A DNA stretch of 64,000 nucleotides from Paraspadella gotoi (GCA_051294375.1 CM119266.1:10701571-10765570), one strand, 5' to 3'. Shown: positions 25,201 through 37,177, counted from the first letter of the stretch. Translations and numbers: made by a program. The notes: generated by a model not told the origin, from the letters alone.

Positions 25201-28200
25201 GACGTTGTTTGCTCAAACTTGTTATTACGTTACAATTATTCGCGAGGAAATTTAAATGTTTTTCGAATTTAAAACTATTTTAAGTTTCAAGTTGACATTT
25301 TCTCAACCCAATCCTCCTGACCCTCTTGTTATCCCAGCCGAAGTCGGACGGGTACGGGTTTCTGCCGTGGGAGTCAGACTCGCGCAACGAACCGTCTTCT
25401 TCTCTGCAATCTTCTCGTGTGGCACCAGATTCTTCCGCGCCGAGCCTCCACCTTCTCACCGACCTCCGCTACCGCTACACATGCACGGCGATACGATCGC
25501 GTCATCATCCGTACAACCGGCGGCGAGGTTGGCGACGCCAGCCCGTCGCGGTCTCTGTCGACGAGCACGGCGTGGAACGCGAGCTGCGGTACTCGTGCGA
25601 CCGCGTGGTGGGTTTTGCTCGCCGAAGACGAGGTCGGGGCGGGCGCAGCAACCTTGATCGAGGATGGACGCCCCTCGACGACGCGGGCTCCTGGAATCGA
25701 GTGCCGCCGGAGCGAACGGCGCTGAGCCCGACCGGCGAAGGAACGCCCTCTGTTTGGGATGCCGTCCCAGGGAACGAAGGGACGGAGGAGAAACTGAGAA
25801 ACGGCCTTCCCTCAACCGACGAGCTAAAAGTGGTCGACGCTGAGGAATGGTGAGAGTCGGGATTCGGACGGGACGATATAAATATTCCTGTGGTCATTCA
25901 GGTCTTTTAAACACTATTTGCTTTTAGGACTTTCTTTCGGCCGGGCCCAAGGTCACCCACGTTAGGACAAGAAATCTTCGACAACGCCCCCTCGGAACAT
26001 TCCTACTTTCGCTCATCCAGCGGCGGTTCCGGGCCCAAGTCGTCGGCGACGGCGGCTTTCGGTCCCGCGCCACCGCGCCAGACGGCCGAAGTTTTTGCCC
26101 GGCATAAGGAAGCGGTTCTGGCTATGCAACGGACGCAGAGAGCCGCGTTGTTTTCGGGCATCGACGATCATTGCCGGTTTAACGACGAAGGCTCCCTCGC
26201 TAAGTTCTCGGACGTCTTCGCCGCGCAAACTCGCGAATTTTTCGCCTCCTTCTCCAACGAATCTACAAGTTTCGATTCGCGCTCGGGCGTCAAAGCCGCC
26301 ACCGCCTCCTCGAGATTGCACAACACCAACGAAGGAACTTCCTCAAAGGGGCCGCCAGAGAGCGTGGTCCTTGATACGGGCTCCGTCGCCCGCGCCATTT
26401 CAGCTCTCAGCGTTCCCACCGGAGCGTCGAAGCCTGGGTTGGACGGCGCGGCATTGTTTCAGCACCACCCGTCGATCGCCTCCACGGCGTCCACGGGAAA
26501 AGTTTCCATCCATGGCGCAACGACGACGACGACGACAACGACCACAACGACGGCTGTGAAACCCGCGGGAAACGCTCGCTCCGGTTTTATTGGTTTTCCC
26601 GCTGGATCGTCGTCCTCTTCTTCGTCTTCGCCCAGGCCTTCTCCGCTTCCATCCCCTTCGCAAATCGCATCCTCATCCTCCACCCCGACGCCGCCTCTCG
26701 TTCCTCCCTCCACCACCGCCTCGTTCGCTCCCGTTCCACAACAGCAACAACAACAGCAACACTCGATTTTGTTTCAAAATTCGACCGCGTTTATGCAACC
26801 GCAACTGCAGCAGCAACCAAGCGTCAACTTACCTAATCATCCCTCACTGTCGTCGTACAACTCGCCTCAAAACTTGTCTCAATTTTCCAATAATCATCAA
26901 GCGCAACAACATTTTCAGTCTCTGCATTCGTCCTCGACTTACAACCCTTCGCCGACGAAGACGGTCGCCCCCGCGGTCAACCATCACAACTCCATGGATA
27001 ACAATACGGAACAGTCGCCGCACTCTTATTTACCCCAAGCATCCTACTCGCCCTCTGTGTCCCTTAAAAACATCCCACAAAAGCTTTCCGTCGTCAATCG
27101 GGTCTCGTCGCCGAGCGTTGTTCAACTCGCCGCCGGCGTAGTGACTCCCAACATGACTCAAAACGCCGCTTCAGTTCCCAGTTCATCTCCCTGCCTCATC
27201 CAGGGCGTGTCGGCGATGACGCAGGCGAATCCCTTAGTGCCATCCCCCGTTCGCCCGGTCAATTCCATGACCTTGACCGGTGCTCAGTTCGGTCGGGCGT
27301 TGGCGAGCTACGGCGCCGGACGATTAAAGGCTCCCAACGCCGTGGTGACGCCCGTTTCGCCCCACGCAGCGTCGATTCCGTCACGAAATCTGTTGGGACC
27401 CAACAATGTCGTCGCGGCCTCATCTCAAGCGCTCCTCAATTCGTTGATGCCGGCAACGGTCAACGTCCAAATCACCGGCGCCGGCGCCGCTGCCTCGGGA
27501 GCCACGACGATCTCGACCTCGAGCGGCGGGTCCAAGACGCCGATTGTGTCCACTGCCCCGGCGCCCACCTCCTCCATCCAGTTGTCTTTGTCCTCAACGC
27601 CGGCTATTGGAACGGCGGCAGTTTTGACCAACAGCAAATCGCAATCTGGTCAATTGACGTCGTTGGCGATACCTTTGGCTGGAGTCGCCGCTAACGCCAC
27701 CCCTGTGGTCCAGCAACAACAACAGCGATTGTTGGCGGCGGAAATGACGCAAAGCCTCATCCACCAACAACTAAATCCCTCTTCTCTCGGGTTGCAACGG
27801 AGTCCGGGCCGATTGATCGGGCAAAGTGTCGCCGTTCCGATCTCCCTCCCTGTTTCGGCGAGTTCGGATTCGCAGTCGCCCTTTTCCGTCGGAACCGGGC
27901 AGATGACGATACCATGCACAGTGATTTCCTCGTGCGGCGTGCCTCAGAGTTCCGACGCCACCGCGACCCGTTCGATCGGCCAAGCGTTATCCAATAAAAT
28001 TTTCACTCCCGGCGCCGGCTCTTCTTTAACGTCGCTTCCCAACAAAGTCGTCCAGACGACGACGGTGTCGAGAAATCAAGGGGTCGTCATCTCCGGATCT
28101 TCTCCCGGATTCCCCTTTAAGACTGCGGGAACATTGAAGGGCGGCGTCCTGGTCATGGTTACGGAAGGCGGCAACGCTCCCGGCGTGGTCGACGGCGTCG

Positions 28201-28538
28201 CGACCACGGCGTCTTCGACGGCCACGATCTCGGGATCCCTCGGAGCATCGTCGGCGAAAGCGGGGTCTTCGGCGGCCAGTCAAAGACAGCAGGCGAAGTC
28301 ATTCATCAAACTCAGTAACAACGTCATACAACAGGCGTCGAGCGTCGGGATCGCGGGCGGAGCGACGGGGTCATCGTTGAACAACAAAATCGTCTCGTCG
28401 TCCTCGACCTCGTCCTCGCCGTCGCCCTCATCGTCTATTTCATCGTCTTCGTCCGTCTCAGGCTTGCCAAACCACCCCTCGGCCTCCCCCCACGTTGCGG
28501 CCGTGGCCGTTTCTTTGTTAAATGGTCCTTCGAAATGA
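22266..28538 (+). CDS. EPC1: Enhancer of polycomb homolog (NuA4/TIP60 complex scaffold)
   Basis: Ten exons: 22266-22424, 22858-23013, 23080-23268, 23349-23512, 23648-23834, 23919-24080, 24407-24676, 24759-24845, 25338-25849, 25928-28538; about 1498 residues against about 810-840 in vertebrates. The N-terminal EPL1-type domain is clear: KLSFRARALD, MPTGMEKEEE, HHLQRAIIAQQ, KQLIHVQ, PDYDMDEEDEAWL, FEEMMDRLEKGSG, LLKEDDDLITAVYEYWLKKR, EKRDGS, NPYVAFRRRTEKMQTRKNRK. Then DADGPFAFKRN, DLRYRY, VGFARRRRGRGGR and W-FFRPGPRSPTL match the middle conserved blocks. The last exon (2.6 kb) adds a Ser/Thr/Gln/Ala-rich tail of about 870 residues with poly-Gln and poly-Ser runs and few conserved blocks. Family role: anchors the acetyltransferase and ING/MEAF6 module of TIP60/NuA4 on chromatin. 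Start is ATG 22266 or 22269. The exon 3 donor is probably GC (23269). Exon 7's start is the least certain boundary. Confidence 0.95.
24948..25203. mobile_element. Short copy of the GTCGGATCTGC MITE in an intron
   Basis: 256 bp with the same ends and the same CTATAATTCACTTTGT segment as 20297-20884, but lacking most of the ATTA-rich centre. It lies in intron 8 of Enhancer of polycomb; similarity to the other copy runs a little past the right end (TTTGCTNAAACTTGTTA). Confidence 0.7.
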
Positions 28539-29654
28539 ATACTCAAGTTCCAATCGCGCGCCCCCTTTTTTCATGGGTTCGTCCTTTGGCGACTTTCGTA
28601 GTGTCTGTTGTACCTGTTTTTTTAAATTTTTTTTTTATCTCGTTTCATTGTTTGTAGCACGAATGAGTTTTTAGGTAATCAATTCTAACTCTGCTCTCTG
28701 TGGTTATAGTATTCTGTTGAACTTTCCCAGCCCTGGTTGTTTTGATGCAATGATGTATTGGTCAGGGATGTACATTTTCGTCGCCTCACTTAATTATTAT
28801 TATACATAGACAAAATTATTTTGGATTTTTTTTATAATTTTTAATTTTTATGTAAGCGCTAAAGTTCAAGCCCTGAAAGGGTCAAATTTATTTTATTTTT
28901 TGTAAAAATAAATTTAAAACTATTATAAATCTATAATTAATTTCCTGTGACAATTGAATAAGTAAAAGAATCGATTAGGAGAAAATGTACAGCTCTGAAG
29001 ATGTGGTTTGTAAGGCCAAATGGTACGGATGGTGTTCATCTACCTCCCTCGGATCCTTGAAAATAAAAAGCGCTAATATTCTCTTAGTTACTTTGTGGTG
29101 TAATTTTGTTAAAGCTATGTCTGAAATTCATTATTATAACTATAAACCAATTAGTTTTTGTAGTTGTATTCAAAAAAAGTTGAAATTGTAATTATCGAAA
29201 AATGTACAACTTCAAATAAGGGTGGTTCTTTCTGTGTGACTGAGTTTAAAATGTAATACCAATCCGTACGAAAAGTCAGCCGCAAATGAAATCTACAGTA
29301 AAACGAATTAGAGTTTCAATTAGAATGGCTTTTAAGCTCTACTGGAAAAAAATTAAAATGATTTTTATCTCGCCAGACAGGCAAATGCCCGACTTGGGCG
29401 AGATGTTAATTTGTTTGCTTTTTTAACCGTAATCGTTGTCGTCATATTGTTTTAACATTGAAAATAATATGTATAACCATAGGAAGCTGAAAATTTAGAT
29501 ATGGCTTTTCATCATTGAGGTCTTTTAAATTGTTATATTTTATATTTCTATAACAGGCTATACTCATTTGTTTGTTTTATTTATAAAATAATTTTTATAT
29601 ATATAGATGAGTTTAGCTCTGCATCGGCTATTCATTTTTTTCTATTTCTATCTC
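28539..29654. other. 3' UTR of Enhancer of polycomb and AT-rich spacer
   Basis: Begins with the 3' UTR, with a likely poly(A) signal at 28907-28912. The rest is AT-rich without a recognisable gene. Confidence 0.5.
28907..28912 (+). terminator. Candidate poly(A) signal AATAAA
   Basis: AATAAA about 370 bp after the Enhancer of polycomb stop, the first canonical hexamer downstream. Confidence 0.5.
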
Positions 29655-30600
29655 TTTTAATTATACATGGTAACAATTTTCAAGCGCCGGTAAAAAAATG
29701 CTGTCATTTATAAACCAGTGGTTATTTCATTGATTTTAAAAATTAGTTGAGTAGAAAATATTAAAATAATTTATGTGTGTAAATTTTATATTGATCAGTT
29801 AAGATAGATATGCTTTGACAATGAGTGGAAAAAGTTGGCTTGCAAAATCGGATTTTATTTTCCAACTCACTTTTTTTAACTTTTAGCACTTTTTTAAAAG
29901 GATTTATTAAATTATTAACAATATTATTATTCTCAGAAAGCCCTTAAAAAAATGAAGAGAATGATATTCTTACGAAAGCTCTAACATGAAAATTAAGCTG
30001 CCCAGCCTTGGTTCAATTAAAAGATTCAAAAGTGAATTATGTAAAATTTTAAATCTTTTTTAAAATATATAACCTGTTTAAATTATTATAACATAAAATA
30101 TTGTTTATATAATATATAAGTATCATGAAAGAGCTTGAAAAAAGAAGATTTGATAAAAATCTTAAATTTACCCTCCAGTTATTAATTTTTGGAAAGATGT
30201 TTCATTTTTGAATATCCTAATTAAATTAAAGCTGGGCCGGTTAAATTTTATACTACAGCATTTGTAAGTACATCATTTTATTTAGATTTGAAAGGGCTTT
30301 CAGAAGATAATATTATTAATATTATTTTATTTCAAATTTCTTCAGAAAACTTACTGAAAGTACGGGAAAAAAATGGTATTTAAAAAAGTGAGTTGGAAAA
30401 TGAAACCCGATTTAACAAGCCAACTTTCTCCACTCATTGTCAAAGCATATCTTAACTGATCAATATAAAATTTGAACATATAAATTACTTTAATATTTTC
30501 TACTCAAATAATTTTTAAAATCAATAAAATAATTATTGGTTTGCAAATGACAGCGTTTTTTTACCAGCGCTTGTAAAATTGTTACTATGTATATCACTCT
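29655..30600. mobile_element. Foldback element, about 0.95 kb palindrome
   Basis: Left arm features (TGGTAACAATTTTCAAGCG, GATATGCTTTGACAATGAGT-like and GTTGGCTTG segments) recur in reverse complement on the right (TTGTCAAAGCATATC, CGCTTGTAAAATTGTTAC). Arms are diverged by point changes. No coding sequence. Confidence 0.7.
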
Positions 30601-30710
30601 TTATTTTTTTTATCGCTTCGTTTAAAAATGAGTTTGTCTGCAACAGTTGTCCAGTTTCTCTATATCTTTTTCTTTCTTATTCATACACGCATTTATTTTT
30701 ATTTATAATG

Positions 30711-31110
30711 AATGATTATCATAGCATTAATGAATGATTATCATCGCATCAATGATTGATTATCATCGCATCAATGAATGATTATCATCGCATCAATGAA
30801 TGATTATCATCGTATCAATGAATGATTATCATAGGATCGATGAATGTTTATCATTGCATCAATGAATGATTATCATTGCATCCGTTATTTGGTTATTATC
30901 GCATCAATCATTTGGTTATCTCTTCAATATTTGGTTATCATTATTTTAATATTTGGTTATCATCGCATTAATAATCAATTATTATATCAATCAATCATTT
31001 ATTATTACATCAATTATTTATTATTACATCAATCAATTAAATATTATTATATCAATCAATCAAATATTATTATATCAATCAATTATTATTACATCAATCA
31101 ATTACTGGTT
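30711..31110 (+). repeat. Degenerate minisatellite of ATTATCATCGCATCAATGA-type units
   Basis: About ten units of roughly 22 bp grade into ATCAATCAATTATTATTAC-type shorter units. Similar units reappear near 31650-31710 on the far side of the telomere-like element, so that element probably inserted into the array. Confidence 0.75.
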
Positions 31111-31364
31111 TTTTATATTTGCCAACTAGGATTTTGCGGTCGGTTATTTTTTTTGCTTTTTATGAGCAATATATATAAAAATCTTTGTACGCAAAAATAA
31201 AAAAAACTTTTTATTACACTTTCTTAACCACCCCTAACCCTAACTACCCCTAATCCCTAACCAACCTTAACCCAATTGCAAACCGTTTAAATAATAAAAA
31301 AATTTAAAAAAATAGTTTTTTTTATTAGTTTACATCCAACAAATTTTATTAAATATAAATTTCA

Positions 31365-31398
31365 GACATTTTTCGGCTTTAATGTAAACTTTCATCAG
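31365..31398 (-). ncRNA. Degenerate hammerhead-ribozyme-like motif (a)
   Basis: On the minus strand: CTGATGA, a 17-nt stem-loop II region, GAAA, a short spacer, then GTC. The catalytic core boxes and the cleavage-type triplet are present, but stem II pairs poorly (three of six pairs). Faces away from motif (b). Confidence 0.45.
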
Positions 31399-31525
31399 CG
31401 CAAAAACAAATTGATTTGTAAAAAAAATATTTTTACATACTTTGTGAAAAGAGACTTTGTAAAAAGAGAAAAAGAGAGAAAGAATCAGTAAAAATATTTT
31501 TTTTACAAATCAATTTGTTTTTGCA

Positions 31526-31559
31526 CTGATGAAGGCTTACATTGAAACTGAAACAAGTC
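31526..31559 (+). ncRNA. Degenerate hammerhead-ribozyme-like motif (b)
   Basis: CTGATGA, AGGCTTACATTGAAACT, GAAAC, AA, GTC. The order and spacing fit a minimal type I hammerhead with a two-base-pair stem III (AC/GT) and two-nucleotide loop. Stem II is damaged. Taken with motif (a), the ancestral stem II would be GGCTT/AAGCC. Confidence 0.5.
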
Positions 31560-31649
31560 CAAAATTTATTTTTTTATAAAACTTATATGAAGTACCGACC
31601 GGTGGTACTTAAGGTTAGTTGCGGATGTTGTATAGTAAAGTTAACCCAA

Positions 31650-33834
31650 TTACTATTACATCAATCAATCAATTATTATTATATTAATAATTTGTTATCG
31701 CATCAATCATTCTTTTTTTAAAATTTTTTCATTAATTTTCGTTGATAGTAACGTCTGGCGAGATCACTATACTTTTAAGATTTTTTTTTCATAAGCCTAC
31801 CTTATTACATTAAACATTAAATTTTAAATTTCAAATTTAAAAAAATCGTTTAAATTAATGAATTGATATTTGGCCATTCCGCTTCATTTTTCAAACGCCA
31901 TGTGAATAGTAAATAGTAATTATACTTTGGTCTAAAAAATCTTTGGCAGAAGTTGCAAAAAGACTACTTAATAACTGCACCATTTAATAGACCTCAGTTA
32001 TAGTTGTAGTCTAATAGAGTAATACGACTTTTAGACCTAAATTGAACCTAACCTAAATTTCACAGGTTGTTGGCATATCGGGTTTCATTAGTGTGTTCTA
32101 AAGTGTAAAATTTTAAATTAAACTTAAAATTTGTTATATATTGGATTAATTTCGAGCCGACCTGCCTCCGTCAGTCTTCTTTTATTCTCTCATTCTCTCA
32201 CTCTCAAAAAAAAAAAAAAAAACACTTCTTGCATGAAGTCAATTGGTTGTCAGGTTGTCCCCGAAAATTAAATTCATTTTGCGAAAACGCATATAATATC
32301 AAAAATTATAAATCTATGATGTCCTTATATTTTATTATTAATCCTTTATATTGTATATATTGTTTATATATTTAATATATGTATGTTTTTAGTTTATGGT
32401 ATTTTAATTTATTTTATAAATACCAATTCAATTTTTTTATTAGTTTACAAAATAGTATGCTTTATCAGTTAGGCTCTGCTTTAAAAAAATCCTATCCATA
32501 CTTCACAGGTTATTTTTTTAATGTTCAATTGTTCATAAAAATTACCAATTTCTTGTTATTTAAAGATAATTAAGTTTTTTGCTTGTTAAGTTGGATATTT
32601 TTTTCTAGCTTGGCACAAATAATGTTTGTTGAGTATTTGTTACTATTTTGTTAGACTTTATCACGCTCAAGTGATAAAAAGTTAAATTTAAAATATTAAT
32701 AAATAATGAGAAACCTTTAAAAAGAAAAAAAAACACAAAAATTAAGATTAAAAGATCTGTAATCTAAAGAAAAATTACAGATTGCTATCCTGTGTTTTGT
32801 CTGCTCAATTTTTTATTTAAAATTGTAATGTCGCATTACAAATGCGATCTTTTTTGTATACCCTATGACGTACTAATTTTAAATATTTTAGCGATAACTC
32901 GCTCATGGACTTAAAAATATTTATGGCTATGTGAGAATGGCAAAATCCAATTCCTGAATAAGACGATAAAGCTGCTTACTTCGTAAGTAAAGAAGATAAT
33001 ATTCATCTCATGATACCGGTGATATGATGTATAATTCTTTAATATGTAATCCTATTATTATTTCAATAAAAATATTTACAAAGTATTAATTTACATCAGG
33101 TTCAAATAAAAAATTAGGTATTATTTAGATGTAGTGACACACTTTTGCGTTTCAAGAATGAAGTAGACACTAATTTAATTCAATAAATTTTAAATAAACC
33201 CTCACAGAGTTGTATTGCTCCAGTCAATGTAGTCTGTTGCAATCGTTGCATCCAATGGAACTTGCTTAAGCTTCTCCCTTCCCAGCATATTTTTTTCTTT
33301 TTCTGTGATTCCATCGTTCCCCTCCATTAACACGTATCATCACTGACATGATTTTCGATTTCCATTTCATTTATCCATGGTGAGTGATCAAAAAATGAAA
33401 ATTGAAACAATAAATCTTGTGTCATTGACCGATTTGTTTTTAAATTACATCTTTTTTGAGAGAGACCGCTATCGAAGATATATTTTACGTAGTTAAAAGA
33501 GACTATGCATGAAATGAGTTAGATATAATTCTTTCCTTCTTTTCATCTACTACCTAGTACCTACCTGTAGACAACGTCGACAATGTCAATGTACAATGTG
33601 ACTCGACATGCATTTATAAATGAATCGTAGGCATGACTTCACGGATGAGAATGAAGTTCCTCACTGGCTCCTTTTGAATATCAGTACTTACAGATTAGAT
33701 CATTCATATGAAAAATCTACATTGCCAGTAGCCTAATTTCTAAGCAGGTGTAGATTTTTCTTATAAATGAGCTAATCTAAAGTTATAGCTGGGCCCCCAC
33801 AGTTTTTCGCGCTTGGCGAGGTTTATACAGGGGT
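31650..33834. other. AT-rich spacer without recognised gene
   Basis: Contains minisatellite remnants (31650-31710) and a poly(A) run near 32206-32222. I see no gene or clearly bounded element. Confidence 0.5.
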
Positions 33835-34535
33835 GGGACCATACAGAGGGCTTCATATTATAAAATGTGGTACCCCTTTTTTGTGACCAGAACACGTTCC
33901 GAGAAAACTACTGAAGAATTTAATGAAATTTTGCATGCGGAGTACCAGTAGTGATACAAATGGAACTATCGAGGCAATTTTTTACATTCCACCCCTAAGC
34001 TGAGATAAGGGGCCCTGAGGGGGCAGCCCCTGAGGGCCACAAATGGTCAAAAAAATTTTTCAAATTTATTTATTATTTTTGTTTTAAACCGTTGCACAGA
34101 CGTTTACTCTTCCACAAAATTGTATTTATTACTTCAAAAATATTCATTTACCCTAATTTTTAGCTTCATGAATATCAGCGATAAAACTATGAACCATGCA
34201 TCTTCAACCATGCTTAATTATTGCAAATTTATCAATTTTAGTTCTAAAATGTTTTTTTCTTATATTTAAAACGTCAATGCACCTGATGCTACTAAAAAAA
34301 TTTGAAAAATAAAAATAAAATTTTAACATTTTTTGGTCCCCCAGAGGTCATCCCCCAGGGCCCTGAATCTCTTGTCAGGGGTTGAATATCAAAATTCGCC
34401 TCGATAGTTCCATTTAGTCATTAGCACTCTAAATGTAAAATTTTATTAAATTCGATTGGGTAGTTTGGTGGGAACAGATTCTGGTCACAAAAAAGGGGTA
34501 CTACATTTTATAATATGAAGCCTTTTGTATATCTG
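33835..34535. mobile_element. Foldback element of about 0.7 kb with GC-rich inner arms
   Basis: The left arm (GGCTTCATATTATAAAATGT, ACCCCTTTTTTGTGACCAGA, ATGGAACTATCGAGGC) is matched in reverse complement by the right arm (GCCTCGATAGTTCCAT, TCTGGTCACAAAAAAGGGGT, ACATTTTATAATATGAAGCC). Arms are diverged. No coding sequence. Confidence 0.75.
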
Positions 34536-34870
34536 GGCAAAAAAGAATTTTTAAGCAACTACAAGGTGTTGTGGATGTTTTCAAAATTTTAAGTCGTTTT
34601 TATGCTCGCGCATTATATTGCATATGATAAAAGCTATACTTGTTAATATTTTTCGGTGGTCGTTTCTGAACATGATAGTGTTGTCTTATCTTCAATTTAC
34701 CTTATTTTAAGCTTCTCATATCTATCCAAATTAAAATTATTAAAATTTCTTTCAGGTAAACACAACTAAATATTTAAAAGATTTTAACGAATTTGCTTAA
34801 ATCGTCAAAAAAAATTATATTTTTTTTGTTTAGTCACTTTTATTATGCATTCCTGAAGAAATCTTACATA

Positions 34871-35471
34871 TGGTGGACTAAAATCCACCACTGGTGCCTG
34901 AGGCAAGTCATTCGCCTCTCAACCCAAAGGTCCGGGGTTCTAGCACGGTGGTTGCCTAGCAGTTAAGAGGGACTGGGTGCTTAACCCGCCTGTGCACGGT
35001 GTTACAGCCTGATCCGGAGCTCAGGGACTAACACTAACTAACACATCAATAATTTCCGTCTCTTCATTGGTGAGCGACTGTTCCGATCACGACAACACTT
35101 TCAGGCGACATGCCTCAACCTGGCAATGCACTTTCCGCCAAACAACACATCAGGCGACATGCCTCAACTTGGTGACTAACTTTCCATCAACAACAATTCA
35201 CTGAAGAGACGCAAGACTTCTCCCTACGTGAGGGGGGATGTATGGTGGACTAAAATCCACCAACTGTTCATCAGCGGTCACTGGTGTCAGAGGCAAGTCA
35301 TTCGCCTCCCAACCCAAAGGTCCTGGGTTCAAGCCCGGTGGTCGCCTAACAGTTAAGAGGGACGGGGTGCTTAACCCGCCTGTAACACGGTGTTACAGCC
35401 TGATCCGAAGCTCAGGGTCTGCTTTATTGAACGTTCTGTTACTAACACATAACATAATTACTGTCTCTTCA
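34871..35471 (+). mobile_element. Miniature LTR retrotransposon (TRIM-like)
   Basis: Two related direct repeats, 34871-35066 and 35243-35471, begin TGGTGGACTAAAATCCACCA and end GTCTCTTCA (TG...CA). Directly after the first is a primer-binding-site-like TGGTGAGCGACTG (35068); directly before the second is a polypurine tract GAGGGGGGATG. The internal part is only about 175 bp with no gag/pol. The repeats contain a tRNA-like box (GGTCCTGGGTTCAAGCCC), so a pair of tRNA-derived SINEs is the main alternative. No clear target-site duplication. Confidence 0.55.
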
Positions 35472-36017
35472 ATGATTAATTTAATTATCTGACAATATCG
35501 TTAATAAATTTTTGATATAAATAAGTTTTATTAAATATTGACTCTACAATAACTTACCTGAACCTTACCCGCTGATTTCAAATTTTTTTAACAAAAGTGC
35601 AATGTACAATGTATACCTTGCCAGAAGAATTTTTAGTTGCACCGCAGTACTCTGCCTATTCCTACGTTAAAAATGCATATAATTTTCCTATAGTTGGTTG
35701 CTCATTTGTTAAAACAGAAAAAATCTCAAATCTAAGGGACTGCAAGCGCCGCCTTTAGGAATTTTAAAACTATAAGAAATAAAAGATGAAGAAAGTCTTT
35801 TTGTCATGTCATGTTATGTTGTGTCATATCTTGTTGATCAAAGGGAAATTAATGTAAAAATAAATTTCCTGCAGCGCAACATATTGCCATTCTTGTTATG
35901 AAATTCGTACAACCAATATAAAAATTATCCATTCATTAATAAATAAGCTATCTTATATTACAAAAAAATAGTTTTAAAAATATTTTATCTGGTATGTTTT
36001 AGAATGAGATTGAACAA

Positions 36018-36207
36018 AATTTTACTTATGCCGACCGGGTTTTTGGCGTTTTTTAAAAAACTATTTAAAAATATATATTTTTAAAAATAAAATTAATTAA
36101 AATTATTACTTAATTACCCTAACCCTAAACCCTTTTAATCTTAACTACCCTTAACCTTAAACCACCCTTAACCCTAACCCTTTACCCTGGTCGGTGAAAG
36201 TAAAATT
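36018..36207. mobile_element. Element B with GCCGACCGGG ends and CCCTAA-like array
   Basis: Inverted ends of about 22 bp (AATTTTACTTATGCCGACC; GGTCGGTGAAAGTAAAATT) enclose a degenerate CCCTAA/CCCTTAA array at 36116-36188. Confidence 0.65.
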
Positions 36208-36340
36208 AACCCCAATAAGTATTCAATCATTTCTTTTAACGTCATCGCAAGCACTAATAATTTAATATAAAGATAATTAAAGATATATTTTCATCATGGA
36301 GAAATGCATTTAACAAACGAATTTTTTTTTTTTTTTTTTC

Positions 36341-36490
36341 ATTCAAAAAAACTTATTCATGATACCAAAAATTCGTGAAGCGTTGGAAATCAGACGGCAC
36401 AGCAGCGGCCCAGGAGAGGGACTCAACGAGGAATGGGGGGCCTACGTAAAAACAGACGCTTGGAACCCCGTCTTCCATGAACTGAACTGA
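36341..36490 (+). pseudogene. C-terminal fragment of a Penelope-like element protein
   Basis: In-frame stretch ending at the TGA 36488-36490 reads ...MIPKIREALEIRRHSSG, then LNEEWGAY and WNPVFHEL. The pattern IREALEIRR ... LN.E.GAY ... WNPV is the characteristic end of the GIY-YIG endonuclease region of Penelope-like retroelements. Reverse transcriptase and the GIY-YIG core are absent, so this is a 5'-truncated remnant, as retrotransposition often leaves. Identification is from remembered family pattern only. Confidence 0.6.
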
Positions 36491-36632
36491 TGGTGTTTTT
36501 ATTAATGACTACTGCCTATTCCTACCAAGGTCATTTCTTTCTTTCTCTCTCTCTCTCCCTCTCTCTCTCTTTCCCTTCTCTCTTTACTCTTTTTAAACAA
36601 ATCATTTTTCTCGTTTTTTTCACTTTTTGCCA

Positions 36633-36669
36633 CTGATGATGACTTTGCAATATAAGTCGAAATATTTGG
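36633..36669 (+). ncRNA. Hammerhead-ribozyme-like motif (c), in Penelope remnant
   Basis: CTGATGA, T, stem II GACTT/AAGTC (five perfect pairs) with loop TGCAATAT, then GAAA. Flanks TTTTTGCCA and TGGAAAAA can pair as stem I. The stem III region (TATTT) is minimal and degenerate, so cleavage activity is doubtful. Confidence 0.6.
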
Positions 36670-37177
36670 AAAAAAAAATCGTTTGTTAAATGCACTTTTC
36701 TCCATGATGAAAATATTTCTTTAAATTATTCAATCATTTTTTTCCCAAACAATGCGGAAAAAACTAAGCAATTGATTTTGCTGTATCAAAGAAAGTATTA
36801 GATAAAAGAATTTTATAATAATTATATTATATTGGCTAAAAGCTTAGAAAGAGTACTATTTGAATATTTATTCATATTTTGAAAGCCATTAATAATTTTA
36901 AAGTAATGATTTTTTTAAATTTGTCCAGATATACCCCTGTAATTTCTGGTCTTATAGTCCCAGAGTGAAATCATTCAGCCTTTCAATTTCAGCCCTCAAA
37001 TACAAATTTAGCTGATCTAGTTGATTTTAACGCAGCTTTTCTGATCAAATCACTGTAAATATTTCCCAATCACCATTGGGGATGAGAACGCTAAGTTAAC
37101 TATTAATGGAATTTTAATTTGTCACCAATTCGATTTCTGCTGTCTAAATATGATTTGAATAATAGCCAAACCTGGTT

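Larger units (their letters stand above)
31121..31610. mobile_element. Element A with GCGGTCGG-type end and CCCTAACCC-like tract
   Basis: Starts near GGATTTTGCGGTCGGTTAT, carries a degenerate CCCTAACCCTAA tract at about 31229-31270, and ends near GTACCGACCGG. It is the inverted relative of 37741-37953. A palindrome of about 270 bp with a hammerhead-like motif in each arm lies within it (31300-31570). Confidence 0.6.
36284..36716 (+). mobile_element. Penelope-like retroelement remnant with hammerhead
   Basis: Inverted repeats of about 45 bp (left 36284-36330, right 36671-36716, containing CATTTAACAAACGA and its complement) bound a segment with the end of a Penelope-type GIY-YIG reading frame, a CT-rich 3' region and a hammerhead motif right next to the right repeat. 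Penelope-like elements are known to carry hammerheads in their terminal pseudo-LTRs, so coding remnant and ribozyme support each other. Confidence 0.65.

Noticed and set aside
25456-25897. Long minus-strand frames opposite Enhancer of polycomb exon 9
   Set aside because: Shadows of GC-rich coding DNA on the + strand, where the conserved motifs are.
30711-31110. Regularly spaced repeats resembling a CRISPR array
   Set aside because: Units are directly adjacent and degenerate with no unique spacers, in a eukaryotic context; it is a minisatellite.
34880-35010. tRNA-like A and B boxes
   Set aside because: Boxes are in the wrong order for a tRNA gene and no cloverleaf can be formed; treated as part of a retroelement repeat.
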